A DNA stretch of 61,100 bases, from positions 1 to 61,100 of the forward strand of contig CAKPKP010000012.1 of the NCBI GenBank assembly GCA_934167495.1. Reading direction: 5' to 3'. The translations under genes and the position numbers were made by a program. This document shows positions 25,463-35,408 of this stretch, one piece after another. Under the pieces are notes generated by a model. The model saw only the letters and a list, made by a program, of their open reading frames with translations. It ran no database searches and was not told where the DNA came from. Source of the stretch: an uncultured Clostridia bacterium. Its GTDB lineage: Bacteria; Bacillota; Clostridia; TANB77; CAG-508. Every line of letters starts with the position of its first letter. Position 1 is the first letter of the stretch.

Positions 25463-27141
25463 TGAAAATAAAAAATAAAGGACTTATTTTAGTTATTATA
25501 ATAACTGTAGTGTATTCAATAATATCTTTTTATAATCTAGGAACATTAGTAAATCCACAGACATTTATGAAATTTGAAAAAGCAAATGATTATGCAATAT
25601 TTGAATTAAATGATAATAGTTTATCTAAAATAAGATATTATACAGGTGTAAACACAGGAAAATATAATATTTATACATCAGATGATTTAAAGGATTATAC
25701 ATACATTACAACGACATCAGATTTTTATGTATTTTCTTGGAATGATGTAAGTCTTTCAGGAAAAGGAAAATATTTATATATTCAAACAGTATCTCCAGGA
25801 ACTTATTTAGGTGAAATTGTAGCATATGATACTGAGAACAATAAGATAAATTTATTACCTGCTTCAGAAAATGCAAATTATCTAGTTGATGAGCAAGATA
25901 CTGTTCCAGAAGAAATTAGTTATTTAAATAGTACTTATTTTGATGAAGTGTATCATGCAAGAGCAGCTTTTGAATATATACATAATTTAAAACCTTATGA
26001 ATGGGTACATCCACCACTTGGAAAATTATTAATCTCACTTCCAGTGAGGTATTTAGGAATGACTACATTCGCATATAGATTAATGGGAAATATAGCTGGA
26101 ATTATAATGATACCTGTAATGTATATGATAGCAAAAAAATTATTCAAAAGTGAAAAATGCGGAGTAATTGCAGCTTTAATCATGGCTTGTGACGGAATGC
26201 ATTTTGCACAAACAAGAATTGCAACAGTAGACAGTTATTTAACTTTATTTATAATGATATCATATTTATTTATGATTAGATATCTAGAATTAAAGAAAGA
26301 AGATAGTGTAAAAAAGAAAATAAAAGAATTATTTTTCTGTGGTTTATTTATAGGATTTGCTATAGATACAAAATGGAGTGCAATGTTTGCAGCAATGGGT
26401 TTAGCAATAATATTCTTTGTACATCTAATTTATAATTGTATAAAAGACAAAAAGTGGACTATGGATAATACAAAAATAATTTTATCATGTATAGTATCAT
26501 TTGTAATAGTACCTATAATTATATATGTAGCATCATATGCACCATTCTTTAGTTGTCCAGAATCAGAAGTAAAGGATTTCCAGAGTTTTATAGAACATCA
26601 GAAAGGTATTTATGAGTATCATTCTAAGCTAGAAGCTACACATCCATTTACTTCACCATGGTATACATGGCCTATATTATATAAGCCAGTTTGGTATTAT
26701 GTAGGATATTTTGCTAACAATCAAGTATCAACTATTGCTTGTTTAGGAAATCCTATAATATGGTGGGGAGGAATATTAGGTGTAATATACTTAGCAATAT
26801 GTTTTATAAAACATATTATAAAAAAAGATTTTGAAAAAATAAAAGCACCAGGAATATTGTTAACAGTTATAGCTACGACATTTTTATCATATATATTTGT
26901 TGGAAGAATAATGTTTTTATATCATTATTTCATAACATTACCTTTTGTAATGTTAGCACTTGCAGGATTAATTAATTTTATAGATGATTTTGCAAGAAAA
27001 CATAAATTTAAATTTGTAATACCAATATTTTCAATAATAATAATTACATTTTTTATATATTTCTTTCCAGTAGTCTCAGGATATAGAGTAAGTAAAGAAT
27101 ATATAGATAACACAAAATGGTTAAAAACATGGATATATTAA
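25459..27141 (+). CDS. PMT-family (GT39) dolichyl-phosphate-mannose-protein mannosyltransferase-like protein
   Basis: A 560-residue polytopic glycosyltransferase with about ten helices. The catalytic acidic pair D162-E163 is in FDEVYHARAAFEYIH, followed by VHPPLGK (183-189), the PMT signature. An extra N-terminal outer domain (about 35-130) of beta type precedes the catalytic core. PMT enzymes O-mannosylate Ser/Thr of exported proteins from a lipid-linked sugar. The next gene downstream encodes a secreted protein with a long Thr/Pro linker, a plausible substrate; that link is inference. It is coupled to trmFO by a 4-nt overlap. Confidence 0.88.
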   Translation: MMKIKNKGLILVIIITVVYSIISFYNLGTLVNPQTFMKFEKANDYAIFELNDNSLSKIRYYTGVNTGKYNIYTSDDLKDYTYITTTSDFYVFSWNDVSLSGKGKYLYIQTVSPGTYLGEIVAYDTENNKINLLPASENANYLVDEQDTVPEEISYLNSTYFDEVYHARAAFEYIHNLKPYEWVHPPLGKLLISLPVRYLGMTTFAYRLMGNIAGIIMIPVMYMIAKKLFKSEKCGVIAALIMACDGMHFAQTRIATVDSYLTLFIMISYLFMIRYLELKKEDSVKKKIKELFFCGLFIGFAIDTKWSAMFAAMGLAIIFFVHLIYNCIKDKKWTMDNTKIILSCIVSFVIVPIIIYVASYAPFFSCPESEVKDFQSFIEHQKGIYEYHSKLEATHPFTSPWYTWPILYKPVWYYVGYFANNQVSTIACLGNPIIWWGGILGVIYLAICFIKHIIKKDFEKIKAPGILLTVIATTFLSYIFVGRIMFLYHYFITLPFVMLALAGLINFIDDFARKHKFKFVIPIFSIIIITFFIYFFPVVSGYRVSKEYIDNTKWLKTWIY

Positions 27142-27162
27142 ATAAGTAAAGTAAGCACTGAA

Positions 27163-27262
27163 ATATACTGAACCAAAAAAATTGGACATTTTTTGATTAG
27201 GTATTAGGTAACTTGGGAATGAACTCTGCATTGTACAGGGCTCATTCCTTTTAATTTGCACT
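27163..27262 (-). pseudogene. Relic of an IS3-family (IS150-type) transposase 3' end
   Basis: Read on the minus strand, 27262-27204 encodes KLKGMSPVQCRVHSQVT and a stop, which matches the C-terminus of IS3-family OrfB transposases. It is followed by a segment like an IS150-type terminal inverted repeat (TGTCCAATTTTTTTGGTTCA on that strand, about 27169-27188). Nothing upstream of the tail remains coding, so only about 100 bp of the element survives. Confidence 0.65.
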
Positions 27263-27313
27263 TTATCATTTTATTTTTTATATGGAAAATTGATTACAAA
27301 ATATTAATTTATA

Positions 27314-27342
27314 TTCACAAAATATACATTTTGTATTATAAT
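27314..27342 (+). promoter_or_regulatory. Promoter of the large surface protein gene
   Basis: TTCACA at 27314-27319, a 17-nt spacer and TATAAT at 27337-27342. Confidence 0.6.
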
Positions 27343-27370
27343 ATAACCTAGAAAAAGGGAGGGGATTTTG

Positions 27371-30300
27371 TTGAATAGAAAGGTTAAATGCTTTTTAATA
27401 TTAACTGTAATTTTAAGTTTTTTATTAATATTTGTGAATACTAAAAGTGTATTAGCAAATACTGATGAATATTATACAGTAAACGAATCATTAACTGTAT
27501 ATAATAATACTAAAAGCGCAAACGATGATTTTTATTCTTATGTTGCTTATAATCCAAAATCATATTTAATTGACAGAGAAGATAATTCATTTGATAGAAT
27601 AAATATTTCAAATGGAAAGATTTTTGTTACTAGATTAGATTCTGATTTTGTAAAAATAAGTGAACAGGAAATAAATGTAGAGCTTCCATTAATCGGAGGA
27701 ATTTATTCTGGAGAATATAATAATTACATCGCTTTTGGTCAAGAAAATAAAGATGAAAGTAATACAGCAGAGGTTATAAGAATTGTAAAATATGCTAAAG
27801 ATTGGACAAGGATAAGCCAATGTTCAATAAGCGCAATAAATACAACAGTGCCATTTGATGCAGGAAACTGTAGAATGACAGAGACAAACGGAAAATTAAT
27901 TGTTCATACTGCTCATGAAATGTATAAGAGTAGTGATGGATATAATCATCAATCTAATTTGAGAATAGAAATAAATCAATCAAATATGCAATGTTTATCT
28001 ACAAAACACGTTGTTTCAAATGTAGGAACAGGATATGTTAGCCATTCATTTGATCAATACATATTATCAGAAGGACAAAATGTTTATACAGTAGATTTAG
28101 GTGATGGATACCCAAGAGGAGTTGTTTTATGCAAATATGATGTGTCAAATTTTAACAAACCAACTAACACAGCAAATGTATTTGTTGCAACAGGTTCAAC
28201 AGGTGACAATTACACAGGATTAAATATAGGAGGATTTGAACTATCAAGCAATAATTGTTTAATAGTAGGAAATTCTGTAAGACAGATATCTAGTGGAAAA
28301 AGCAATACTGAAAAAAGAAACATTTATTTAACAGTTACTCCAAAAAATAATATAAGTTCATCAAGTTCAAAAACAATATGGTTAACCAATAATGCATATA
28401 ATGGAAGTGTAAACGTAACATGTCCACATATAGTAAAATTAAATAATAATAGATTTGCAATTATGTGGGGATTAGATGGTAGTAAAAATTATGGTAAAGT
28501 TCAAATGGTAATAGTAGATGGCGATGGAAATAAATTAACAGATGTAATAACATTCGGAGGAATGGTATCAGGAACTTTTCCAATAGTATTTAATAATAAA
28601 ATATTATGGGATGTATCAAATTCAGCAATAGGAAAAACAATATTTTTTGAAATAGATGCTTCTACAAATGATAAATTTAATAGTTATGCAAATAAAAATC
28701 TTATAAACTATGATGGAACAGAACATTTTGATTTAACAGAAAATAGAGAAGGAGATTTTATCTTAGGAAAATATGATGATAGTTCAGAAAGTTTAGTAAT
28801 TCCATATGTAAATTATCCATGGGTTAGAAATGCAATAAGAACTGATACTTTTAAAGATTGTACTAAATTAAAAAATGTAACAATTCCTGGTGATTATAGA
28901 AGATCAAAAAATTACAATGGACCAGATGGAATTTTTCAAAATTGTAAGTCTATAGAAAATGTTAAATTTTTAAGTGGAACTAAAACAATTGGAGAAAAAA
29001 CATTTTATAATTGTACTAATTTAAAAACAGTTGATTTTGGAGACACTATTCAAACAATAGGTGAATATGCGTTTTCATATACAGGAATAACCAATTTAAA
29101 AATTCCAGATTCAGTAACAACAATATCTAAATATGCTTTTTCAAACATTAGCAGTTTAGCTGAAATAAAATTTTCAAATAACTTGCAAGAAATTGGAGAT
29201 TTTGCATTTGCTTATGCAAAAGCATTAACAACAATAACGTTACCAGATAGTTTAAAAATAATAGGTAAAAGAGCATTTTGGTATGATGAAGATTTACAAG
29301 GAACAATTACAATACCAGCAAAAGTAACATCTATAGGTGAATCAGTTTTTGAAGGAAATAGAAAAATACAAAAATTAGTATTTAAAAATAGCAATACTCC
29401 AGCTGGAAGTAGAATGGTTATAAGTGATCATGAAATGGATGTTGGAGATACATATAAACCTGTAGAAGGAGCAAAAATTTCTAAAATAGAAAAAGGAAAT
29501 GAGGAATGCGTAGAAGTATCAAGTGATGGTACTATAACAGCTTTAAAAGCTGGAAATTCAATAGCAGTAAACTATTATATTGAGGGACAGGATGGAGTTG
29601 TGTTTGTTACTATACTTAAAATAAATCAAAAAGATATACCTTTAACAAGTATAAGTTTGAATAGAATGACACTATCTTTAGCTCAAGGAGAAACAAGTAA
29701 TTTAACAGTAACATATAAACCAAGCAATACAACAGATAGTAAAACAGTACAATGGACAACAACTGATTCAAAAGTAGCTACAGTAACAAATGGAATAGTG
29801 AAAGCAGTTGGACCAGGAACAGCAACAATAAAAGCAAAAGTTGGTACTAAAACAGCAACATGTGTAGTAACAGTAACTGCACCACTACAAAGTATAAGTT
29901 TAAATACAACAAAATTGTCATTATTGCAAGGAAAAACAAGTGATTTAACAGTAACATATAATCCAAGTAATACAACAGATAGTAAAGCGGTTACTTGGAC
30001 AACAAGTAATTCAAAAGTAGCAACAGTATCAGTGGGAACTGTAAAAGCAGTTGGAGCTGGAACAGCAACAATAACAGCAAGAGTTGGAAGCAAAACAGCA
30101 ACATGTATAGTAACAGTAACTGCACCAACACCGACACCAACAGTAAAACCAACACCAACAGCGACAGCAAAGCCAACACCGACACCAACAGCAAAACCAA
30201 CACCAACGGCAACAGCAAAGCCAACACCAACAGCAACGGCAAAGCCAACACCAACAGCAACCGCAAAACCAACACCGACACCAACAGTAAAACCAACACC

Positions 30301-31774
30301 AACAGCGACAGCAAAGCCAACACCAACAGCAACGGCAAAGCCAACACCAACGGCAACAGCAAAGCCAACACCAACGGCAACGGCAAAGCCAACACCAACA
30401 GCAACAGCAAAGCCAACACCAACAGCAACGGCAAAACCAACACCAACAGCAACAGCAAAACCAACACCAACGGCAAAACCAACACCAACACCAATACCAA
30501 AAACAGTAGGAGTTAAATATTATACTCACATTCAAGATATAGGATGGGAAAAACAATATGAAAAATCAAATGGAAAAACATCAGGAATAGAAGGTAAAGG
30601 GTTAAAAGTAGAAGCAATAAGAATATTATTAGAAAATGCACCATCAAATGCAAAAATATTATATAAATCACATGTACAAGATATAGGATGGGAAGATTGG
30701 AAAAGCAATGGAGAGCAATCTGGAACAACAGGACAAAATAAAAAAATAGAAGCTGTAAGAATTAAATTAGAAAATATGTCTGGATATAGTGTAAAATATA
30801 GAGCATATGTAGAAGGAAAAGGATGGCAAGATTGGGTAAGTGATGGAATAGAAGCAGGAAGTACAGGAAAGAATTTGAAGTTAGAAGCAATACAAATAAT
30901 GATTGTAAAAACATCAGAAGCTCCAAAAACAGAACCAGGAGTACAATATTATGGACATATTCAAGATATTGGATGGGAAAATAGATATGATAAGAAAAAT
31001 GGAGAAATATCTGGTATAGCTGGAAGAGGCTTGAAAGTAGAAGCTTTAATGTTACAATTAATAGGAGTACCAGAAGGAGCAAGTATTGAATATAAAAGTC
31101 ATGTTCAAGATTTAGGTTGGGAATCTTGGAAAAGTAATGGAGAGCAATCTGGAACAACAGGACAAAACAAAAAAATAGAAGCAGTTAGAATAAGAATAAA
31201 AAATTTACCAGGATATAGTGTAAAATACAGAGCATACGTAGAAGGAAAAGGATGGCAAAATTGGGTAAGTGATGGAGTAGAAGCAGGAAGTACAGGTAAA
31301 AATTTAAAATTAGAAGCAATACAAATAATGATTGTAAAAACATCAGAAGCTCCAAAAACAGAACCAGGAGTACAATATTATAGCCATATTCAAGATATTG
31401 GATGGGAAAATAGATACTCAAAATCTGATGGAGAAATCTCTGGAGTAGTTGGAAAAGGATTAAAAGTAGAAGCAATGAGATTCCAACTAAAGGGAACTCT
31501 AGAAGGTGCAAGTATTCAATATCAAGCACATGTACAAGATATAGGTTGGGAAAGCTGGAAGAAAGATGGAGACCAAGCAGGAACAACGGGACAAAATAAA
31601 AAGATAGAGGCTATGAAAATAAAAATAACTAATTTACCAGGATACAGTGTAACGTATAGAGGTTATGTTCAAGGAAAAGGTTGGACAAATTGGGTAAAAG
31701 ATGGAGAAGAATGTGGTACTACTGGTAAAAACTTAAAACTAGAAGCAATTCAAGTGAAAATTGTAAAGAAATAA
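27371..31774 (+). CDS. Secreted LRR / Big_2 / Thr-Pro linker / ChW-repeat surface protein
   Basis: A secreted protein of 1467 residues. A signal peptide (about 1-29, cleaved near VLANTDE) leads a beta-rich domain (about 45-460). BspA-type leucine-rich repeats follow (about 490-675), then two Big_2 Ig-like domains (about 756-917; SISLN start, KVATVT, GTATI). A Thr/Pro/Ala/Lys linker of 8-residue units KPTPTATA spans about 917-1044. Nine ChW repeats (1046-1466) come in three blocks of three, with the pattern HVQDIGW-W-NG-SGTTGQNKKIEAVRI. ChW repeats are a clostridial surface or polysaccharide-binding module. The TTG at 27371 is 8 nt after GGAGG; TTG 27368 is possible. The Thr-rich linker is a natural target for the PMT-like enzyme upstream. 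Confidence 0.88.
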   Translation: MNRKVKCFLILTVILSFLLIFVNTKSVLANTDEYYTVNESLTVYNNTKSANDDFYSYVAYNPKSYLIDREDNSFDRINISNGKIFVTRLDSDFVKISEQEINVELPLIGGIYSGEYNNYIAFGQENKDESNTAEVIRIVKYAKDWTRISQCSISAINTTVPFDAGNCRMTETNGKLIVHTAHEMYKSSDGYNHQSNLRIEINQSNMQCLSTKHVVSNVGTGYVSHSFDQYILSEGQNVYTVDLGDGYPRGVVLCKYDVSNFNKPTNTANVFVATGSTGDNYTGLNIGGFELSSNNCLIVGNSVRQISSGKSNTEKRNIYLTVTPKNNISSSSSKTIWLTNNAYNGSVNVTCPHIVKLNNNRFAIMWGLDGSKNYGKVQMVIVDGDGNKLTDVITFGGMVSGTFPIVFNNKILWDVSNSAIGKTIFFEIDASTNDKFNSYANKNLINYDGTEHFDLTENREGDFILGKYDDSSESLVIPYVNYPWVRNAIRTDTFKDCTKLKNVTIPGDYRRSKNYNGPDGIFQNCKSIENVKFLSGTKTIGEKTFYNCTNLKTVDFGDTIQTIGEYAFSYTGITNLKIPDSVTTISKYAFSNISSLAEIKFSNNLQEIGDFAFAYAKALTTITLPDSLKIIGKRAFWYDEDLQGTITIPAKVTSIGESVFEGNRKIQKLVFKNSNTPAGSRMVISDHEMDVGDTYKPVEGAKISKIEKGNEECVEVSSDGTITALKAGNSIAVNYYIEGQDGVVFVTILKINQKDIPLTSISLNRMTLSLAQGETSNLTVTYKPSNTTDSKTVQWTTTDSKVATVTNGIVKAVGPGTATIKAKVGTKTATCVVTVTAPLQSISLNTTKLSLLQGKTSDLTVTYNPSNTTDSKAVTWTTSNSKVATVSVGTVKAVGAGTATITARVGSKTATCIVTVTAPTPTPTVKPTPTATAKPTPTPTAKPTPTATAKPTPTATAKPTPTATAKPTPTPTVKPTPTATAKPTPTATAKPTPTATAKPTPTATAKPTPTATAKPTPTATAKPTPTATAKPTPTAKPTPTPIPKTVGVKYYTHIQDIGWEKQYEKSNGKTSGIEGKGLKVEAIRILLENAPSNAKILYKSHVQDIGWEDWKSNGEQSGTTGQNKKIEAVRIKLENMSGYSVKYRAYVEGKGWQDWVSDGIEAGSTGKNLKLEAIQIMIVKTSEAPKTEPGVQYYGHIQDIGWENRYDKKNGEISGIAGRGLKVEALMLQLIGVPEGASIEYKSHVQDLGWESWKSNGEQSGTTGQNKKIEAVRIRIKNLPGYSVKYRAYVEGKGWQNWVSDGVEAGSTGKNLKLEAIQIMIVKTSEAPKTEPGVQYYSHIQDIGWENRYSKSDGEISGVVGKGLKVEAMRFQLKGTLEGASIQYQAHVQDIGWESWKKDGDQAGTTGQNKKIEAMKIKITNLPGYSVTYRGYVQGKGWTNWVKDGEECGTTGKNLKLEAIQVKIVKK
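30123..30504 (+). repeat. 24-bp coding tandem repeat (Thr-Pro linker)
   Basis: About 15 copies of a 24-bp unit of the type AAGCCAACACCAACAGCAAC plus 4 bases, encoding KPTPTATA with PTPTV or PTPTA variants and truncated units at the end. Third-position A/G variation shows units shuffled by recombination. Copy number is likely to vary between strains and collapse in short-read assemblies. Confidence 0.95.
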
Positions 31775-31777
31775 AAG

Positions 31778-31925
31778 AACAATAGTGGGCTGATTAATTT
31801 TTTTATATTTTAAATTGTAATGTTCAGCCCACGTTTAATTGTTCGTGTGCGAAATTTGCACATAGCAAATTTCTGTACAAAGTATTTATTTAATAGGAAT
31901 TTCAGAGAAATTTTCTATTAAATAA
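31778..31925 (-). repeat. Dispersed palindromic repeat, copy R4 (inverted)
   Basis: A full copy in reverse orientation: GTGGGCTGA...TTCAGCCCAC, then TTGTTCGTGTGCGAAATTTGC, GTACAAAGTA, and the GGAATTTCAGAGAAATT stem. It lies between convergent genes. Confidence 0.85.
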
Positions 31926-31930
31926 AAATA

Positions 31931-31971
31931 GAAAAGCGAGCTTTTGCAAATTGTAAAAGTTCGCTTTTCTC
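31931..31971. terminator. Bidirectional terminator
   Basis: A 20-bp stem with one mismatch, 31931-31950 with 31952-31971 (AGAAAAGCGA...TCGCTTTTCT), between convergent genes. Confidence 0.75.
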
Positions 31972-31992
31972 ATAATAAGAAATATATAATTT

Positions 31993-32916
31993 TTATGCGT
32001 TTTCTGTCATTATTGGTACCATTTGTTTTTTACGAGAAACTACACCTTTTAATAAAGCTGTGTTATTTTCTAAAGTAACATTGTAAGATTTTTCAACTAT
32101 ATCAGCTCTTTTTCCAAGAACAATAGCTTGAGAATTACTGTTTATAATATCTGTTATAGCCAAAACAAATAATCCTAAATCTTTTTCTTCAATAATTTTG
32201 TTCATTTCAGCTTCTAAATCAGTTTTAAATTTCATTACATCATCAATACAAGCAGTATTTACTTGAGCAATTATAGATTTAACATCTTTTAAAGAAGTTT
32301 CTTTTGCATCGATAAATAATATATCTTTAGCAGAAAATCCTGTTAAATCAGTACCAGCTTTTAGCATATCTAAACCATATGTATTAGCATCTAATTCTGC
32401 AATTTTTGCAAGTTCATTAGCTATTTCAATATCTTCTTTTGTGCAAGTAGGTGATTTAAATAAAAGTGTATCTGATATTATAGCAGAAAGCATTAATGTT
32501 GCAATTTTTTTATCTATTTCTACATTATTTTCTTTATATAATTTGTATAATATTGATTCTGTACATCCAATTGCTTCTGTTCTAACATATGTAGGATATT
32601 TAATGCAAAAATCAGATATACAATGATGATCGATAACTTTTAAAATATTAGCTTTTTCTATATTTGGAACAGTTTGTAAAAAGCTGTTGTGATCAACTAA
32701 TATAACATCTTGTCCATCTTCAACATCTGAAATTAATTCAGGAGCTTCAATTCCTAAATAATTTAAAACATATTGAGTTTCTTTATTAATTTCTCCTAGT
32801 CTGCAAGCTTTTACATTATCATTACCTAATTTTTTTTCAAAATTTTCCATAACTAAGCTTGAAGTTATAGAATCTGTATCTGGACTTTTATGTCCAAAAA
32901 TAAGAATTTTTTCCAT
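31993..32916 (-). CDS. ppaC: Manganese-dependent (family II) inorganic pyrophosphatase
   Basis: Hydrolyses pyrophosphate to drive biosynthesis; 307 residues, the usual family II length. The start is ATG 32916; the earlier ATG (32931) overlaps the GGAGTG ribosome site. Metal ligands are seen in GHKSPDTDS (H9, D13, D15), LVDHNS and IDHH, with the DHHA2 domain and the C-terminal SRKKQMVP substrate-binding motif. There is no CBS or DRTGG regulatory insert. It is single and convergent with the surface protein gene. Confidence 0.97.
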   Translation of the reverse strand: MEKILIFGHKSPDTDSITSSLVMENFEKKLGNDNVKACRLGEINKETQYVLNYLGIEAPELISDVEDGQDVILVDHNSFLQTVPNIEKANILKVIDHHCISDFCIKYPTYVRTEAIGCTESILYKLYKENNVEIDKKIATLMLSAIISDTLLFKSPTCTKEDIEIANELAKIAELDANTYGLDMLKAGTDLTGFSAKDILFIDAKETSLKDVKSIIAQVNTACIDDVMKFKTDLEAEMNKIIEEKDLGLFVLAITDIINSNSQAIVLGKRADIVEKSYNVTLENNTALLKGVVSRKKQMVPIMTENA

Positions 32917-33021
32917 AATATTACACTCCATTCATTAAAGTATTTTTAGCTATAATATACCAAAAATGTAAAAAAATCAACAATTTATCCAAAAATAGAG
33001 CAGATAATAACATTAATCTAA

Positions 33022-33050
33022 TAAAGCATTAGAAATTATCTAATGCTTTA
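33022..33050 (-). terminator. Hairpin after feoA
   Basis: TAAAGCATTAGA (33022-33033) pairs perfectly with TCTAATGCTTTA (33039-33050) just after the feoA stop. The downstream T-run is weak. Confidence 0.5.
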
Positions 33051-33054
33051 AAAT

Positions 33055-33288
33055 CTAAAAAATATTAATAAGAATATTTTGTGCATCTTCTTTTCGAAGG
33101 GCGATAGTACTGCCACGTACTCTAAAAGCTCTTGGATCACCTGAAGGGCTTTGTAATATAGGCTCTATAGTAGTATTTTTTACAATTCCTAAGTCTAGAA
33201 GTCTACGCCTAATATCACCGCTACAATTTAATGCTTCAATTTTTGCAATATGATTCATTGCTAATTTATCGAGTGTGTATAATTTCAT
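33055..33288 (-). CDS. feoA: FeoA-domain protein
   Basis: A 77-residue SH3-like FeoA protein (LDLGIVKNTTIEPILQSPSGDPRAFRVRGSTIALRKEDA). FeoA normally assists the ferrous iron transporter FeoB at the cytoplasmic face; solitary FeoA-like proteins also occur as adaptors. No feoB is present in this window. The start has AGGTTTATT upstream, a weak ribosome site. Confidence 0.85.
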   Translation of the reverse strand: MKLYTLDKLAMNHIAKIEALNCSGDIRRRLLDLGIVKNTTIEPILQSPSGDPRAFRVRGSTIALRKEDAQNILINIF

Positions 33289-33362
33289 AATAAACCTCCA
33301 AACGCTTAATATAATATATGAAAAAAACGTAAAATAGTGTAATTATATTAGAGAAAATTGTA

Positions 33363-33391
33363 TTGATAAAAAGTGGAATATGTTGTAAAAT
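33363..33391 (+). promoter_or_regulatory. Promoter of the WG-repeat gene
   Basis: TTGATA at 33363-33368, a 17-nt spacer and TAAAAT at 33386-33391, 34 nt upstream of the ATG. Confidence 0.6.
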
Positions 33392-33424
33392 ATATAAAGT
33401 TAAGAATAAAAAGGAAGTAATGTT

Positions 33425-34159
33425 ATGAATAAGAAAATAATATTAGCAATTTGTGTAGTAATTAGTATAATTATAATAATAGTTGCCATTTGTAATAATA
33501 CTGATAGTAATGAAAAAACATATTTATATGAAGAAAATGGGTTATTCGGATTAGAAAATGATGAAGGGAAAAAAGTTACAGAGGCAAAATATAATAAAAT
33601 AATAAAAATAGACAATGTAGATAATATGTATATTGTAAATATAAATAGTAAATACGGATTAATTAATTCTTCTGGAAAAGAAGTAATTGAAGTTGAATAC
33701 GATAATATTGTGAGTGATGAATATAATTACGATTACTCCAAAATAGGATATATATTATCTCAAAAAACAAAAGAAGGATATAAATTCGGATATGCTAATG
33801 ATAAAGGAAAGATAATATTAGATTGTGAATATGAAGAAGTAAGAAGAGTATCAGAATATAAAGGTGAAGATATATATCTAATATTAAAAGAAAATGGAAG
33901 ATATGGGATATTAAAAAATAATAAATTCGTTGTAGATTTAAAATATCAGGATATTTTTTACAATGATTCAGTAGATAGATTTATTGTTGAGAAAAATGGA
34001 AAATATGGAGTACTAGATAGAGATGGTAAGGAAATAATAAAGCCAGAATATACAATGTTTGGAATAGATGAAGAAGGAATATTCTTTTTAGATAATAATA
34101 AAACTATATATTATGATGCAAACGGTAAGCTTTTGCGTGTTATAGAAAGGGAGAAATAA
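33425..34159 (+). CDS. Membrane-anchored WG-repeat protein
   Basis: A 244-residue protein: N-terminal membrane anchor (about 4-24), then WG-type (KWG) repeats, each a short beta unit of the form NGKYGVLDRDGKEIIKPEY. About six are visible, and the aromatic is Y or L more often than W. The domain should lie outside the membrane. WG repeats are widespread in gut bacteria and their ligand is unknown. It is followed after 1 nt by the PLP enzyme, so the two are likely co-transcribed. Confidence 0.8.
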   Translation: MNKKIILAICVVISIIIIIVAICNNTDSNEKTYLYEENGLFGLENDEGKKVTEAKYNKIIKIDNVDNMYIVNINSKYGLINSSGKEVIEVEYDNIVSDEYNYDYSKIGYILSQKTKEGYKFGYANDKGKIILDCEYEEVRRVSEYKGEDIYLILKENGRYGILKNNKFVVDLKYQDIFYNDSVDRFIVEKNGKYGVLDRDGKEIIKPEYTMFGIDEEGIFFLDNNKTIYYDANGKLLRVIEREK

Positions 34160-34160
34160 A

Positions 34161-35408
34161 ATGTATAAAGAATTTGGAATATCAGAAGATATTGAAAATT
34201 TGGCAATTCAAACTGAAAATGAACTAAAAGAAATATTTAATAAGATAGATGAAAGATGTACAAGAAATTCTTTGAAAGTATTAAGTGCTTTTCAAAAGAA
34301 CAGAATATCAGATATGCATTTTGGTAGTACAACTGGATACGGATATAACGATATAGGAAGAGATACTATAGAAAAGGTTTTTGCAGATGTACTAAATGCA
34401 GAAGATAGTTTAGTTAGAACACAATTTATTTCAGGTACTCATGCTATAACTGTTGCATTATTTGCTTGCTTAAGACCAGGAGATACTATGCTTAGTATAT
34501 GTGGGAAACCATACGATACTTTAGATTCAATAATAGGAATTGAAGAGAATGCTAGTTCTTTAAAGTCTTATAATATAAAATATGAACAAATTGATTTGAT
34601 TGATGATGATTTTGATATTAAGTCAATACAAGAAAGAGTTTCTAAAGGAAATGTAAAATTGATAGAAATACAACGCTCAAGAGGATATGCTATAAGAAAG
34701 AGTTTGACTATAGATAAAATAGAAAGAGCAATTAAGGCAATAAGAGAAGTAAATAAAGATGTTATTATAATGGTTGATAATTGTTATGGAGAGTTTGTTG
34801 ATGACAAAGAACCTTTAGATGTAGGAGCAGATATAATAGTTGGTTCGTTAATAAAAAATTTAGGTGGAGGATTAGCTCCAAATGGAGCATATATTGCTGG
34901 TAGAAAAGATTTAGTTAATTTGGCTGCAGAAAGATTAACTTCACCAGGTCAAGGAAAAGAGGTTGGACCAACACTTGGAATAAATAAAAATATTTTGCAA
35001 GGTTTATATATGGCACCTTCTGTTGTTGCTAGTAGTTTGAAGACTGCTGTTTTTGCAAGTAGAATGTTAGAGAAATTAGGGTATAATGTTCAACCAAAAT
35101 GGGATGAGAAAAGAGCTGATATTGTTCAAACTATAGAGTTTGGAAATAGTGAGGATTTGATAAAGTATTGTCAAGGTATTCAAGCGGGTTCTGCTATAGA
35201 TTCTTGTTCTGTTCCTATGCCTTGGGATATGCCAGGATATACTGATAAGGTAATTATGGCTGCTGGTGCTTTTACGATGGGGTCTTCAATAGAGCTTTCT
35301 TGTGATGCTCCAATTAGACCACCGTTTATTGCTTTTCAACAGGGTGGATTGACATATGAGTATGGAAAACTTGGGGTGTTGAAGGCTATTCAAAATATAA
35401 GGAGCTAG
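34161..35408 (+). CDS. Methionine gamma-lyase-like PLP enzyme (YnbB/aluminium-resistance family)
   Basis: A 415-residue fold-type I PLP enzyme of the group named methionine gamma-lyase family or aluminium resistance protein. FGSTTGYGYNDIGRD, SGTHAI (cofactor phosphate side), MVDNCYGEFVD and the Schiff-base lysine K232 in GSLIKNLGGG fit, as does PMPWDMPGY near the C-terminus. The natural substrate is not established for this subgroup; carbon-sulfur lyase activity is the family expectation. It is co-directional with the WG-repeat gene and followed by a 114-bp palindromic tandem repeat. Confidence 0.88.
   Translation: MYKEFGISEDIENLAIQTENELKEIFNKIDERCTRNSLKVLSAFQKNRISDMHFGSTTGYGYNDIGRDTIEKVFADVLNAEDSLVRTQFISGTHAITVALFACLRPGDTMLSICGKPYDTLDSIIGIEENASSLKSYNIKYEQIDLIDDDFDIKSIQERVSKGNVKLIEIQRSRGYAIRKSLTIDKIERAIKAIREVNKDVIIMVDNCYGEFVDDKEPLDVGADIIVGSLIKNLGGGLAPNGAYIAGRKDLVNLAAERLTSPGQGKEVGPTLGINKNILQGLYMAPSVVASSLKTAVFASRMLEKLGYNVQPKWDEKRADIVQTIEFGNSEDLIKYCQGIQAGSAIDSCSVPMPWDMPGYTDKVIMAAGAFTMGSSIELSCDAPIRPPFIAFQQGGLTYEYGKLGVLKAIQNIRS

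Noticed and set aside
30123..30504. 24-bp repeat as a CRISPR-like array
   Set aside because: In-frame coding repeat without spacers inside a domain-structured secreted protein.
30100..30520. Long open frames rich in Leu, Cys/Trp or Asn/Thr in other frames of the Thr-Pro repeat
   Set aside because: They are by-products of the 24-bp repeat and lack ribosome sites.
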